38,198 nucleotides of DNA from NCBI RefSeq assembly GCF_003182195.1, contig NZ_QGTM01000028.1, positions 1 through 38,198 of the forward strand, given 5' to 3'. Positions 24,388 to 31,476 of the stretch are shown one piece after another. The DNA comes from Halomonas sp. A11-A (GTDB lineage Bacteria > Pseudomonadota > Gammaproteobacteria > Pseudomonadales > Halomonadaceae). A program made the position numbers and the translations under genes. Numbering within the stretch: position 1 is the first letter of the stretch; the number at the start of each line of letters is the position of its first letter. The notes beneath the pieces are model-generated. The model ran no database searches. It was not told where the DNA came from and worked only from the letters and a program-made list of their open reading frames with translations.

Positions 24388-24941
24388 TGCAGGATCTCCT
24401 CGTCGAGCTCTGCGGCAGGCTTCCAGTCGATGGGCAACCCGGCCACCACCTCGATGACCCGGTCGGCCTCCCGGGCCAGCCGGCCATGCAGCCGCTGCAG
24501 AAAGGCCAGGTAACGCCAGGTCTCGGCGTCCTCGGGAGGGAGGTCCTCGTTGAGGTCGTTGGAGACCACCACCAGCGCAATATCCCTTTCCCGAGCCGCC
24601 TCGATCACCCGAACCAGCATCGCCTCCCCCTCCGCCTCGCTGCCACCGCCGGCATAGAGCCACTGGCTGGCCCACAGGGTCAGGCAGTCGAGCAGCACGC
24701 TGTCGCCCTCCCCCAGCTCGGCCAGGGCGGTCTCCAGGGCCAGGGGCGCCTCCAGGGTATGCCAGCCGTCATCGCGCTCGCGGCGGTGGCGGGCGATGCG
24801 CGCGGCCATCTCGGCGTCCGAGGCCCGCGCCGTGGCCAGGTACCAGCGCCGGCCGCCGCGCTCGGCGTGAAGCGCGCCGGCCAGCGCCTCGGCGTGGCGG
24901 CTCTTGCCGGAGCGAGCGCCGCCGCTGACGAAGGCGATCAT
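24384..24941 (-). CDS. cobU: Adenosylcobinamide kinase/guanylyltransferase CobU, C-terminal motif divergent
   Basis: This 185-residue bifunctional enzyme phosphorylates adenosylcobinamide and transfers GMP to it. The P-loop GGARSGKS (7-14) is intact, and His52 in ARIARHRRER aligns with the guanylylated His46 of Salmonella CobU. DSVLLDCLTLW is the acidic strand. The usual TNEVGxGIVP motif is replaced by SNDLNEDLPPEDAETW (127-142), while the final VIEVVAGLPI is normal. The missing motif is found in the second CobU-like protein at 22665-23093. It overlaps cobD and cobS by 4 bp each. Confidence 0.9.
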   Translation of the reverse strand: MIAFVSGGARSGKSRHAEALAGALHAERGGRRWYLATARASDAEMAARIARHRRERDDGWHTLEAPLALETALAELGEGDSVLLDCLTLWASQWLYAGGGSEAEGEAMLVRVIEAARERDIALVVVSNDLNEDLPPEDAETWRYLAFLQRLHGRLAREADRVIEVVAGLPIDWKPAAELDEEILQ

Positions 24942-26095
24942 CGGCCCGCGTCCGGCCGTGCCATGTCGGCCATGGCGGCGCCCAGGGCCGCCAACAGGCG
25001 ATCGTTGGCCGCGGCGTCACTCAGGGCCAGGCGAAGCCAGCCGCCGTCGAGCCCCGCAAAGGATTCGGTATGACGCACCAGCACGCCGCGGCGCAGCAGC
25101 GCCGGCAGCAAGCAACGGGTCGCCGACCGCCCCGCCGGGTGGCGAACCAGGAAGAAGTTGGCCCGGCTCGGCACCACCTCGAGGCCGAGCGCACGCAGCC
25201 CCGCCGCCAGCCGCGGCCGCTCGGCGGCGAGCCAGGCCTCGGTGCGCCTGGCGAAGTCGCGATCCGCCAGCAGCGGCACCACCAGCGCCGCGGCCAGGCC
25301 GTTGACGCTCCAGGCGGGCTGGCAGGCGCGGGCCGCCGCCACCGTCTCGGCACCGGCCAGCAGATAGCCCAGGCGCAGCCCCGGCAGGGTGAAGTGCTTG
25401 GTCAGCGAGCGCAGCAGCACAAGGTGCGAGTGGTCGGCGAGCAGCGGAGTCAGCGCCTCGCTGTCATCCCCGATGAAATCCACGAAGGCCTCGTCCACCA
25501 CCAGCCGGCAGCCCCTGGCGGCGGTCAGCGCCAGCAGCCGCTCCACGTCGGCCCGAGGCACCAGGGTAGCCGTAGGATTGTTGGGCCGGCACAGGAAGAG
25601 CAACCGCGCCTCCTCCAGTCCCTCGGATATTGCCTCGACATCGAGGTGAAAGTCCGGCGACGCCAGGCGGAGAGACCTGACCGGCAGCCCCTGGGCCGCA
25701 CAGGCCCGCGCATACTCGGCGAAGGTGGGCTCGACGATCGCCGCCGGCGCCCCGGGCCGCTCACGGGCATGGAGGGCCGCGGCCAGGAAGATCGCCTCGG
25801 CGCCGCCGTTGGTCAGCAGCACCTGCTCCGGGGCCACCCGCTCATGGGCGGCGATGGCCTCACGCGCCTCGCGGTAGTCGGGGTCGGGGTAGCGGGCAGC
25901 TTTGCTGGCCTCCCCCTGAAGCCGCTTTGCCAACCAGCCGGCCAGCCAGGCCGGCGGCCCCAGGGGGTTGAGGTTGGCGCTGGCGTCCAGCAGCGGCATG
26001 TCATCCTCAAGCCCAAAGCGCGCCAGCAGCGGACCCGGCCGCCCGCCGTGCAGGGGCCAGTCATCCGACGTCATGCCGAAGCCCTCGGGACTCAT
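24938..26095 (-). CDS. cobD: L-threonine-O-3-phosphate decarboxylase (CobD)
   Basis: This 385-residue class II PLP aminotransferase-fold enzyme makes (R)-1-amino-2-propanol O-2-phosphate, the linker attached by CbiB. Motifs are HGGRPG near the N-terminus, NLNPLGPP, LLTNGGAEAIFL, CRPNNPTATLVP, VVDEAFVDF and the PLP lysine Lys233 of SLTKHFTLPGLRLGY. A second ATG seven codons in (MTSDDWPLHGG) is an alternative start. ATGA overlaps with cbiB and cobU show tight coupling. No recognisable L-threonine kinase to supply its substrate lies in the window. Confidence 0.94.
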   Translation of the reverse strand: MSPEGFGMTSDDWPLHGGRPGPLLARFGLEDDMPLLDASANLNPLGPPAWLAGWLAKRLQGEASKAARYPDPDYREAREAIAAHERVAPEQVLLTNGGAEAIFLAAALHARERPGAPAAIVEPTFAEYARACAAQGLPVRSLRLASPDFHLDVEAISEGLEEARLLFLCRPNNPTATLVPRADVERLLALTAARGCRLVVDEAFVDFIGDDSEALTPLLADHSHLVLLRSLTKHFTLPGLRLGYLLAGAETVAAARACQPAWSVNGLAAALVVPLLADRDFARRTEAWLAAERPRLAAGLRALGLEVVPSRANFFLVRHPAGRSATRCLLPALLRRGVLVRHTESFAGLDGGWLRLALSDAAANDRLLAALGAAMADMARPDAGR

Positions 26096-27081
26096 GACAA
26101 CGCCTCCCCCAGCAGCACCACTGCCGCCAGCAGGACAAGGAAACCCAGCCAGCCGCCGTGCATCAGGCGAATCGCCGCCGGAACATGGGCGGCGCCCAGC
26201 GGCTGATGGGGCACACCGAGCCGAGCCCGTTCGGAGACCTCGCCGCGGTAGCGGTTGGTGCCGCCGAGCTGGACGCCCAGCAGGTTGGCCACCATCGCCT
26301 CGGGCCAGCCGCTGTTGGGGCTCGGATGGCGCGGCGCCTCGCGGCGGGTGGCGGTCAGCGCACCCCGCGTGCGCAGGCCGCGCTCCCAGCGCGCCAGACA
26401 GAGCGCGCCCAGCCAGAGGGTCAGGGCGGTGAGCCGTGCCGGCACCCAGTTGGCGGCGTCATCCAGCCGCGCCGAGGCCCGGCCGAAGTGAAGGTAGCGC
26501 TCGCTGCGGTAGCCCACCATGGAGTCCAGGGTGTTGACCGCCTTGTAGGCCAGCGCCAGGGGGGCGCCGCCCAGCAGGGCGAAGAAGAGCGGTGCGGTGA
26601 TGCCATCCACGGTGTTCTCGGCCACCGTCTCCACCGCCCCGCGGGCCACCTCCCCCTCATCGAGCCCATCGGTGTCGCGACCGACGATCATGGAGAGCGC
26701 CCGGCGCGCGGCGGAAAGATCGCCGCTGGCCAATGGCACGGCCACCGCCAGGGCGGCATCGCGCAGGCCCCGAATGGCCAGGCAGCTGGCCAGCAGCCAC
26801 CACTGCGCCAGCCAGCCCAGCCAGGGATGAAGCCGCGCCAGCAGCGCGATGGCGGCCCAGGCCAGCAGCCAGGTGCCCATTACCACCAGGGCCGTCATCA
26901 GCGCGCCGCGGATTCGGCGCGCCCGGGGGGGGCCATGGTTCCAGGCCCGCTCCAGCCGGGCGATCACCGCCCCCATGCCCACCACCGGATGCGGCAGGCG
27001 GCGCGGGTCGCCGATGGCGAGGTCCAGCGCCACGGCGGCCAGCACCAGAACCAGCAGCGCCAGGGAGAAGGCGTCAGCCAT
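26092..27081 (-). CDS. cbiB: Adenosylcobinamide-phosphate synthase (CbiB)
   Basis: This 329-residue polytopic membrane enzyme attaches aminopropanol (phosphate) to adenosylcobyric acid. Diagnostic motifs are LDLAIGDPRRLPHPVVGMG at the N-terminus, VGRDTDGLDEGEVARGAVETVAENT (residues about 140-165, shown here in two parts), DGITAPLFF, KAVNTLDSMVGY and HPSPNSGWPEA. The start MADAFSLALL is chosen because it overlaps the cobT stop by only 8 bp and the upstream open frame is cobT in another phase. Also called CobD in Pseudomonas nomenclature. Confidence 0.95.
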   Translation of the reverse strand: MADAFSLALLVLVLAAVALDLAIGDPRRLPHPVVGMGAVIARLERAWNHGPPRARRIRGALMTALVVMGTWLLAWAAIALLARLHPWLGWLAQWWLLASCLAIRGLRDAALAVAVPLASGDLSAARRALSMIVGRDTDGLDEGEVARGAVETVAENTVDGITAPLFFALLGGAPLALAYKAVNTLDSMVGYRSERYLHFGRASARLDDAANWVPARLTALTLWLGALCLARWERGLRTRGALTATRREAPRHPSPNSGWPEAMVANLLGVQLGGTNRYRGEVSERARLGVPHQPLGAAHVPAAIRLMHGGWLGFLVLLAAVVLLGEALS

Positions 27082-28141
27082 CGACACTCGCCGTTTCGAT
27101 CCCGGCGTCATCGAAGGTGGCCATCTCCGCCAGCAGGCGGCAGGCCGAGTCGAGCAGCGGGAAGGCAAGGGCCGCCCCCGTGCCCTCGCCCAGGCGCAGC
27201 TCGAAGTCGAGCAGCGGGCGGGCATCGAGGGCCTGAAGCGCCAGTTCATGGCCGGGCTCCCGGGAGCGGTGGCCGAAGATCAGGAAATCGCGCAGGCTCG
27301 GCTGGAGTCGACAGGCCACGAGGGCCGCCACCGTGGCGATAAAGCCGTCGACGATCAGTGGCAGACGGTGGCTCGCGCCGGCCAGCAGGGCGCCTGCCAT
27401 GGCGGCGATCTCCAGGCCGCCCACCGCGGCCAGCGCCCCCAGGGGGTCGGCCGGGTCGGGCTGCCGAGCCGCCAGGGCGCGCTCGATCACCGCCCGCTTG
27501 TGGGCGAGTCGTTCGTCGTCGATGCCGGTGCCCGGCCCCACAAGACCGGCGACCGGCTTGCCGGTCAGCGCCGCCAGCAGGGCGCTGCTGGCGGTGGTAT
27601 TGGCGATGCCCATCTCGCCGACGATCAGGCTGCGGCAGCCGGCCGCGGCGGCACGCTCGGCGGCGCGCCCACCCGCCGCCATGGCCTGCTGTGCCTCGTC
27701 GCGGCTCATGGCATCCCCCTCGAGCATGTTGGTCGTACCGAGGCGAACCCTCTCGCTCACCAGCAGCGGGTGGTCGGCCGTGCCATCGGGCAGGGGCGTG
27801 GCCACGCCGACGTCGATGACCTCCAGCCGCGCCCCGTGCTGGCGGGCGAAGACGTTGATGGCCGCACCGCCCGCGGTGAAATTGGCCACCATCTGGGCGG
27901 TCACCGCCTGGGGAAAGGCCGAGACGCCCTCGGCCGCCACCCCGTGATCGGCGGCAAACACCAGCATGGCGGGCGGCGAGAGCCGCGGCAGCGCCTCTGC
28001 CTGGATCGCCGCCAGCTCCACGGCCAGCCGCTCCAGACGCCCCAGGCTGCCCGGCGGCTTGGTCAGGCGGTCGAGGCGCCGCATGGCACGCTCGGCGGCG
28101 ATGCTGTCGAGCTGGGGAAGAGGGTCGGGGATCACGCTCAT
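27074..28141 (-). CDS. cobT: Nicotinate-nucleotide:dimethylbenzimidazole phosphoribosyltransferase
   Basis: This 355-residue enzyme makes alpha-ribazole 5'-phosphate from DMB and NaMN. Motifs are RLDRLTKPPGSLGRLE, FAADHGVAAEGVS, VGEMGIANTTASSA, GPGTGIDDE and RLGEGTGAALAFP, with catalytic Glu319 (Salmonella Glu317). The length matches the family (about 356). The start MSVIPDPL follows a good ribosome site (AGGAGTGG); the frame is open 14 codons further up. It is the first gene of the cobT-cbiB-cobD-cobU-cobS-cobC-cobU-like string. Confidence 0.96.
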   Translation of the reverse strand: MSVIPDPLPQLDSIAAERAMRRLDRLTKPPGSLGRLERLAVELAAIQAEALPRLSPPAMLVFAADHGVAAEGVSAFPQAVTAQMVANFTAGGAAINVFARQHGARLEVIDVGVATPLPDGTADHPLLVSERVRLGTTNMLEGDAMSRDEAQQAMAAGGRAAERAAAAGCRSLIVGEMGIANTTASSALLAALTGKPVAGLVGPGTGIDDERLAHKRAVIERALAARQPDPADPLGALAAVGGLEIAAMAGALLAGASHRLPLIVDGFIATVAALVACRLQPSLRDFLIFGHRSREPGHELALQALDARPLLDFELRLGEGTGAALAFPLLDSACRLLAEMATFDDAGIETASVDG

Positions 28142-28181
28142 GGGGCCACTCCTGGCAGGGGCATCCTGACTTGGGGCGCCC

Positions 28182-28209
28182 ATCTTACCAGAGTCGCCAG
28201 AGGCGTCAG
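28182..28209 (-). promoter_or_regulatory. Possible promoter of the cobT operon
   Basis: Minus-strand CTGACG (28204-28209), 16-bp spacer, TAAGAT (28182-28187), 40 bp before the cobT ATG. It overlaps the stop codon of the alcohol dehydrogenase gene. There is no room for a riboswitch in this 64-bp gap, so this operon appears not to be directly B12-switched. Confidence 0.4.
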
Positions 28210-29204
28210 GGAATCAGCACCGCGGCCCCGGAGAGGCGCCCAGTGCGCAGGTCGTCGAGGGCCCGGTTGGCCTCCTCCAGCGGGTAGGCGCGTGTCTCGG
28301 TGCGGATCGGCACCTCGGGTGCCAGGGCCAGGAACTCCTCCCCGTCCTGGCGGGTGAGGTTGGCCACCGACTTCACCGCGCGCTCCTCCCAGAGCAGCCG
28401 GTAGGGGAAGCTCGGGATGTCGGACATGTGAATGCCGCCGGAGACCACCGTCCCGCCGGGGCGCACATGGGAGAGCGCCGTGGGGATCAGCTCACCCACC
28501 GGGGCGAACAGCAGGGCGGCGTCCAGCGCCTCGGGGGGCATCTCGTCGCTGCCGCCGGCCCAGGCGGCGCCGAGCCTGCGCGCGAAGGCCTGGGCCTCGG
28601 CGTCGCCGGGGCGGGTGAAGGCATAGACCCGCTGGCCGCGGGCCAGCGCCAGCTGGATCAGGATATGGGCGGCGGCGCCGAAGCCGTAGATGCCGAGCCG
28701 CCGGGGCGCCTCGCCGCCGGCCAGGCGCCAGGTGCGGTAGCCGATCAGCCCCGCGCAGAGCAGCGGTGCGGCGGCCTGGGCATCATCGCCCTGCACGGGA
28801 AAACAGTAGCGGGCATCGGCCACGCAATACTCCGCGTAGCCGCCGTCCCGGGTGTAGCCGGTGAACTCGGCACGCTCGCAGAGGTTCTCCTCGCCGCGCC
28901 GGCAGGGCGCGCACTCGCCGCAGGTCCAGCCCAGCCAGGGCACGCCGACGCGCTGCCCGACCGCCACGCCGGTCACCCCCTCCCCCAGGGCGGTGACCTC
29001 GCCGACGATCTCGTGGCCGGGCACCAGCGGCAGGCGCGGCTCGGTAAGTTCGCCGTCCACCACGTGAAGGTCAGTGCGACAGACCCCGCAGGCGAGCACC
29101 CGCAGCTGAACCTCGCCCGGGCCCGGCTGCGGACGCGGCAGGATCTCGAGCCTAAGCGGCTCTCCCGGGGCGTGGAGGCGCATGGCGCGCATGCTCTCCG
29201 TCAT
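28206..29204 (-). CDS. Zinc-dependent alcohol dehydrogenase
   Basis: This 332-residue medium-chain dehydrogenase oxidises or reduces alcohol/aldehyde pairs with NAD(P). The catalytic zinc ligands are Cys42 (GVCRTDLH), His64 (PGHE) and Cys150 (PLLCAG). The structural zinc ligands are Cys95, 98, 101 and 109 in TCGECAPCRRGEENLC. The Rossmann motif is GIYGFGAAAH. The compact length and motif set resemble the AdhA/zinc-binding alcohol dehydrogenase subgroup. The substrate is unknown. The ATG follows AGGAGAG, part of which is buried in a leader hairpin (29214-29259). It is co-directional with the cob genes, but a metabolic link is not evident. Confidence 0.9.
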   Translation of the reverse strand: MTESMRAMRLHAPGEPLRLEILPRPQPGPGEVQLRVLACGVCRTDLHVVDGELTEPRLPLVPGHEIVGEVTALGEGVTGVAVGQRVGVPWLGWTCGECAPCRRGEENLCERAEFTGYTRDGGYAEYCVADARYCFPVQGDDAQAAAPLLCAGLIGYRTWRLAGGEAPRRLGIYGFGAAAHILIQLALARGQRVYAFTRPGDAEAQAFARRLGAAWAGGSDEMPPEALDAALLFAPVGELIPTALSHVRPGGTVVSGGIHMSDIPSFPYRLLWEERAVKSVANLTRQDGEEFLALAPEVPIRTETRAYPLEEANRALDDLRTGRLSGAAVLIP

Positions 29205-29213
29205 GGGGGCTCT

Positions 29214-29259
29214 CCTGTCGGTGGTCGGGTCGCTTGCAAGGGGCCCGAATGCCGACAGG
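29214..29259 (-). promoter_or_regulatory. Leader hairpin overlapping the alcohol dehydrogenase ribosome site
   Basis: On the minus strand the arms CCTGTCGG (29252-29259) and CCGACAGG (29214-29221) are perfectly complementary. An inner 5-bp stem TCGGG/CCCGA (29244-29248 with 29225-29229) stacks inside. The 3' arm takes in the first bases of the AGGAG ribosome site that lies 6 nt before the ATG. It could limit translation or, less likely, end the upstream DUF2797 transcript; there is no T run. Confidence 0.45.
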
Positions 29260-29264
29260 ATAGC

Positions 29265-30125
29265 TCAGGCGGCGACCCTGACCTCGTAACCGGTGTACTT
29301 GCGCAGGTTGATCACGCCGGAGTCGAGGATCAGGTACTGGCCCTTGAGGCCGAGCAGGGTGCCGGCGATCTCGGGGGTCTTGTCGAGATTGTGGGAGGCC
29401 ACCTTGGTGGGGTACTCGAGCACCGGGTAGTCGAGGGTCGCCGGCGGCGCGTCGAGCAGGCGGATGGCGTCCTCCCCGAAGCGTTCGCGCAGGTTGGCCA
29501 GGCCGCTCTCCAGGCGCGCCAGCAGCCGGTCGCGCTCGGCGGGCAGGTCCATCTCGACGGTGTCGCCCTTGAGCATGGCGCGCCAGTTGGTGCGGTCGGA
29601 GACCTCCTCCTTGAAGAGGGTCTCGACGAAGCCCGACTGCTGGCGGGTCTGGACCTCGAACATCGGCAGTGCCTGCACGGCGCCCTGGTCGAGCCAGCGG
29701 GTCGGCACCTGGGTGCCGCGGGTGATGCCGACCTTGAGGCCGGAGGCGTTGGCCAGGTAGACGATATGCGGCTGGAAGCAGTGGCGCTCGGCCCACTCCG
29801 GTTCGCGGCAGGTGCCGTCGAAGAAGTGGCAGGTCTCCGGCTTCATGATGCAGGTATCGCACTGGGCAAGCTTCTTGAAGCAGGGGTAGCAGTAGCCCTG
29901 GGCGAAGCTCTTCTTGGTCGCCCGGCCGCAGTGGGTGCAGGCGATGGCACCGGTCCAGGCGAGCGTGAGCGGCCGCCCCAGGCGCTCGTTGAGATCGAGC
30001 CGCTGATCGCCGGCACACAGGGTATAGCGGGCAGGCTGCCCGGCCTCGCCCGGTGCGATGGCCATCTTGGTCAGGCAGCCCTGTACCTCGGCGGCCGCGG
30101 CGATGGACTCAGCCACGGCCGGCAT
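29265..30125 (-). CDS. DUF2797 protein with cysteine cluster and GIY-YIG-like motif
   Basis: This protein of about 286 residues is of unknown function. The N-terminal part is small and hydrophilic. Next comes a cysteine-rich segment (CTHCGRATKKS, YCYPCFKKL, CDTCIMKPETCHFF, GTCREPEWAERHC) likely to bind one or two zinc ions. Then IVYLANASGLKVGITR with Arg in TRWLDQGA and Glu in FVETLFKEE reads like the GIY-YIG nuclease core (tyrosines replaced, Arg and Glu kept). The C-terminal part ends LILDSGVINLRKYTGYEVRV. The start is uncertain: MPAVAESI overlaps the yeaC stop by 17 bp, and its nearest purine-rich stretch is too close to be ideal. It is probably co-transcribed with yeaC. Confidence 0.82.
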   Translation of the reverse strand: MPAVAESIAAAAEVQGCLTKMAIAPGEAGQPARYTLCAGDQRLDLNERLGRPLTLAWTGAIACTHCGRATKKSFAQGYCYPCFKKLAQCDTCIMKPETCHFFDGTCREPEWAERHCFQPHIVYLANASGLKVGITRGTQVPTRWLDQGAVQALPMFEVQTRQQSGFVETLFKEEVSDRTNWRAMLKGDTVEMDLPAERDRLLARLESGLANLRERFGEDAIRLLDAPPATLDYPVLEYPTKVASHNLDKTPEIAGTLLGLKGQYLILDSGVINLRKYTGYEVRVAA

Positions 30126-30393
30126 CCTTGGCCAGGCCGGCCAGGGCGGGGTCCACGCCGGCACCGCTGCTGGCGCCGCCGCAGGTGCGCTGCTGCAGGT
30201 AGCCCACCCGCTGCTCCTCGGGCACGTTGTTCTCGTGCTCGTAGCGGATCACCGCCTCCAGGCAGAGCTCGGTCTGCTCGGGGCTGAGCAGGCGGCCGTC
30301 CGGCCACTTGCGCAGTTCCACCGCCTGCTTGAGGCTCTGGTAGATGGCCGGGGTCATCTGCTGGATCATGCGCTCGAAGGTCATGTCGCTCAT
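30109..30393 (-). CDS. yeaC: YeaC family protein (DUF1315)
   Basis: This 94-residue cytoplasmic protein matches the YeaC/DUF1315 family: MTFERMIQQMTPAIYQSLKQA near the N-terminus (split over two helices), then ELRKWPDGRLLSPEQ and an EAVIRYEHENNVPEEQRVGY helix. The C-terminal tail carries TCGGASS, a short extension. The function is unknown. The frame continues upstream through another gene's antisense, but MSDMTFER is the family start. It is translationally linked to the DUF2797 gene by a 17-bp overlap; the two are often reported side by side in gammaproteobacteria. Confidence 0.88.
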   Translation of the reverse strand: MSDMTFERMIQQMTPAIYQSLKQAVELRKWPDGRLLSPEQTELCLEAVIRYEHENNVPEEQRVGYLQQRTCGGASSGAGVDPALAGLAKDAGRG

Positions 30394-30436
30394 GGGTCGT
30401 CTCTCTGTGAACATACGCGATGCCGTGACGGCGAGG

Positions 30437-31294
30437 TCAGCGCTGCCGGCGCGCCCGCCCGGAATAGTACCAGCCCAGCGCCAGGCCCACGACCAGCCCA
30501 CCCAGGTGGGCCTCGTTGGCCACGTTGCCGAAGCCCACCGCACCGGCCATGTCGGTCATGGTGAAGACCATCCAGCCGAGCATGAAGACCACCAGCATCT
30601 GGGGCACAAAGAAGCCGCTGTGGGGCGCCCGCCGCGACATCAGCCAGACGTAGCCGAGCAGCGCGAAGTCGACGCCGGACATGCCGCCGAACAGCACCGT
30701 GCCCGCGGCGTACTGGGCCAGGTTGGCGCCGATGCCGGCGGCGAGCACGATCAGCAGCATGCGCCCGCTGCCCTGCAGCGCCTCCACCTGGCGGCCGAAG
30801 TACCACAGCCACAGCATGTTGAAGATCAGGTGCATCCAGCCGAAGTGCAGGAAGGCCGGCGACAGCGGGCGCCACACCTGGCCGGCCAGCATCGCCTCCA
30901 CCAGGCTGCCCACCGCCAGGCTGCCATTGATCACGCCCAGGGGCACGATGGCCAGCGCCGCGATCACGCGATCACCGAACACCGCCATGGCCGCAAACAC
31001 CACCAGGCAGAGCGCCAGGGTCACGGCGGTGACCGGCGCCAGGCGCAGCGGCGTCAGCAGCGAAGCGGCCGGCAGCCCAGCCGAGCGCGGCCCCCGCTCC
31101 CTCGGCATCAGCGGTTCCCCGCGCTGCCACTGTGCCAGCAGTCCCATCATCTCCTGCTGCTGGCGAGGGTCGGCCAGCCACAGGGTCTGCCCCTCGGCGT
31201 CCTCGGTGATCCGATGGCCGATCCGGTGAGCCCAGAGCGCACGGCGCAGCTCACGGGTGTCGAGGTCGGGGGGCAGCTGCATCACCCGGTACAT
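30437..31294 (-). CDS. glpG: GlpG-like rhomboid intramembrane serine protease
   Basis: This 285-residue inner-membrane protease has a cytoplasmic N-terminal domain of about 85 residues followed by six hydrophobic helices. The catalytic Ser206 is in GGMSGVDFALLGY and the catalytic His263 in NEAHLGGLVVGLALG. The oxyanion and structural pattern H150-x4-H155-x3-N159 (LHFGWMHLIFN) is complete. GGAGG lies just before the ATG. It cleaves transmembrane substrates; none is indicated here. It is flanked by the phosphatase terminator upstream and yeaC downstream. Confidence 0.93.
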   Translation of the reverse strand: MYRVMQLPPDLDTRELRRALWAHRIGHRITEDAEGQTLWLADPRQQQEMMGLLAQWQRGEPLMPRERGPRSAGLPAASLLTPLRLAPVTAVTLALCLVVFAAMAVFGDRVIAALAIVPLGVINGSLAVGSLVEAMLAGQVWRPLSPAFLHFGWMHLIFNMLWLWYFGRQVEALQGSGRMLLIVLAAGIGANLAQYAAGTVLFGGMSGVDFALLGYVWLMSRRAPHSGFFVPQMLVVFMLGWMVFTMTDMAGAVGFGNVANEAHLGGLVVGLALGWYYSGRARRQR

Positions 31295-31340
31295 GGCGCC
31301 TCCTTAAGCGGGGAAACGGGGGTGTCAAACGCGCACAAAG

Positions 31341-31369
31341 AAAAAGTCCGGCGGAGGGGGCCGCCGGAC
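31341..31369 (-). terminator. Terminator of the nadK-phosphatase transcript
   Basis: On the minus strand a 9-bp stem GTCCGGCGG/CCGCCGGAC with a 6-nt loop is followed by TTTTTC. Between it and the phosphatase stop at 31477 there is also an A6...T7 stretch on the minus strand (near 31440-31460) and nothing else recognisable. Confidence 0.85.
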
Positions 31370-31476
31370 AAGAGCAAGGGATCATTCAAGGGAACACCTA
31401 CTCTGAGGGCGGGTGACGCGGAGAGTTCACGCCGTCGAGGAAAAAAAGATGTAATTTTTTGTATCCACCGCTCTGG

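Noticed and set aside
28142..28205. A second cobalamin riboswitch before cobT
   Set aside because: The gap is 64 bp, and neither the B12 box nor the GCCACTG element is present.
28206..29204. Alcohol dehydrogenase as an aminopropanol-making enzyme for the cobalamin pathway
   Set aside because: CobD supplies aminopropanol phosphate by decarboxylation. The dehydrogenase is separated by its own signals and nothing in its sequence points to this substrate.
31295..31340. TTGACA in front of the rhomboid gene as its promoter
   Set aside because: The only possible -10 at normal spacing falls inside the ribosome site, leaving no room for a leader. The promoter could not be placed.
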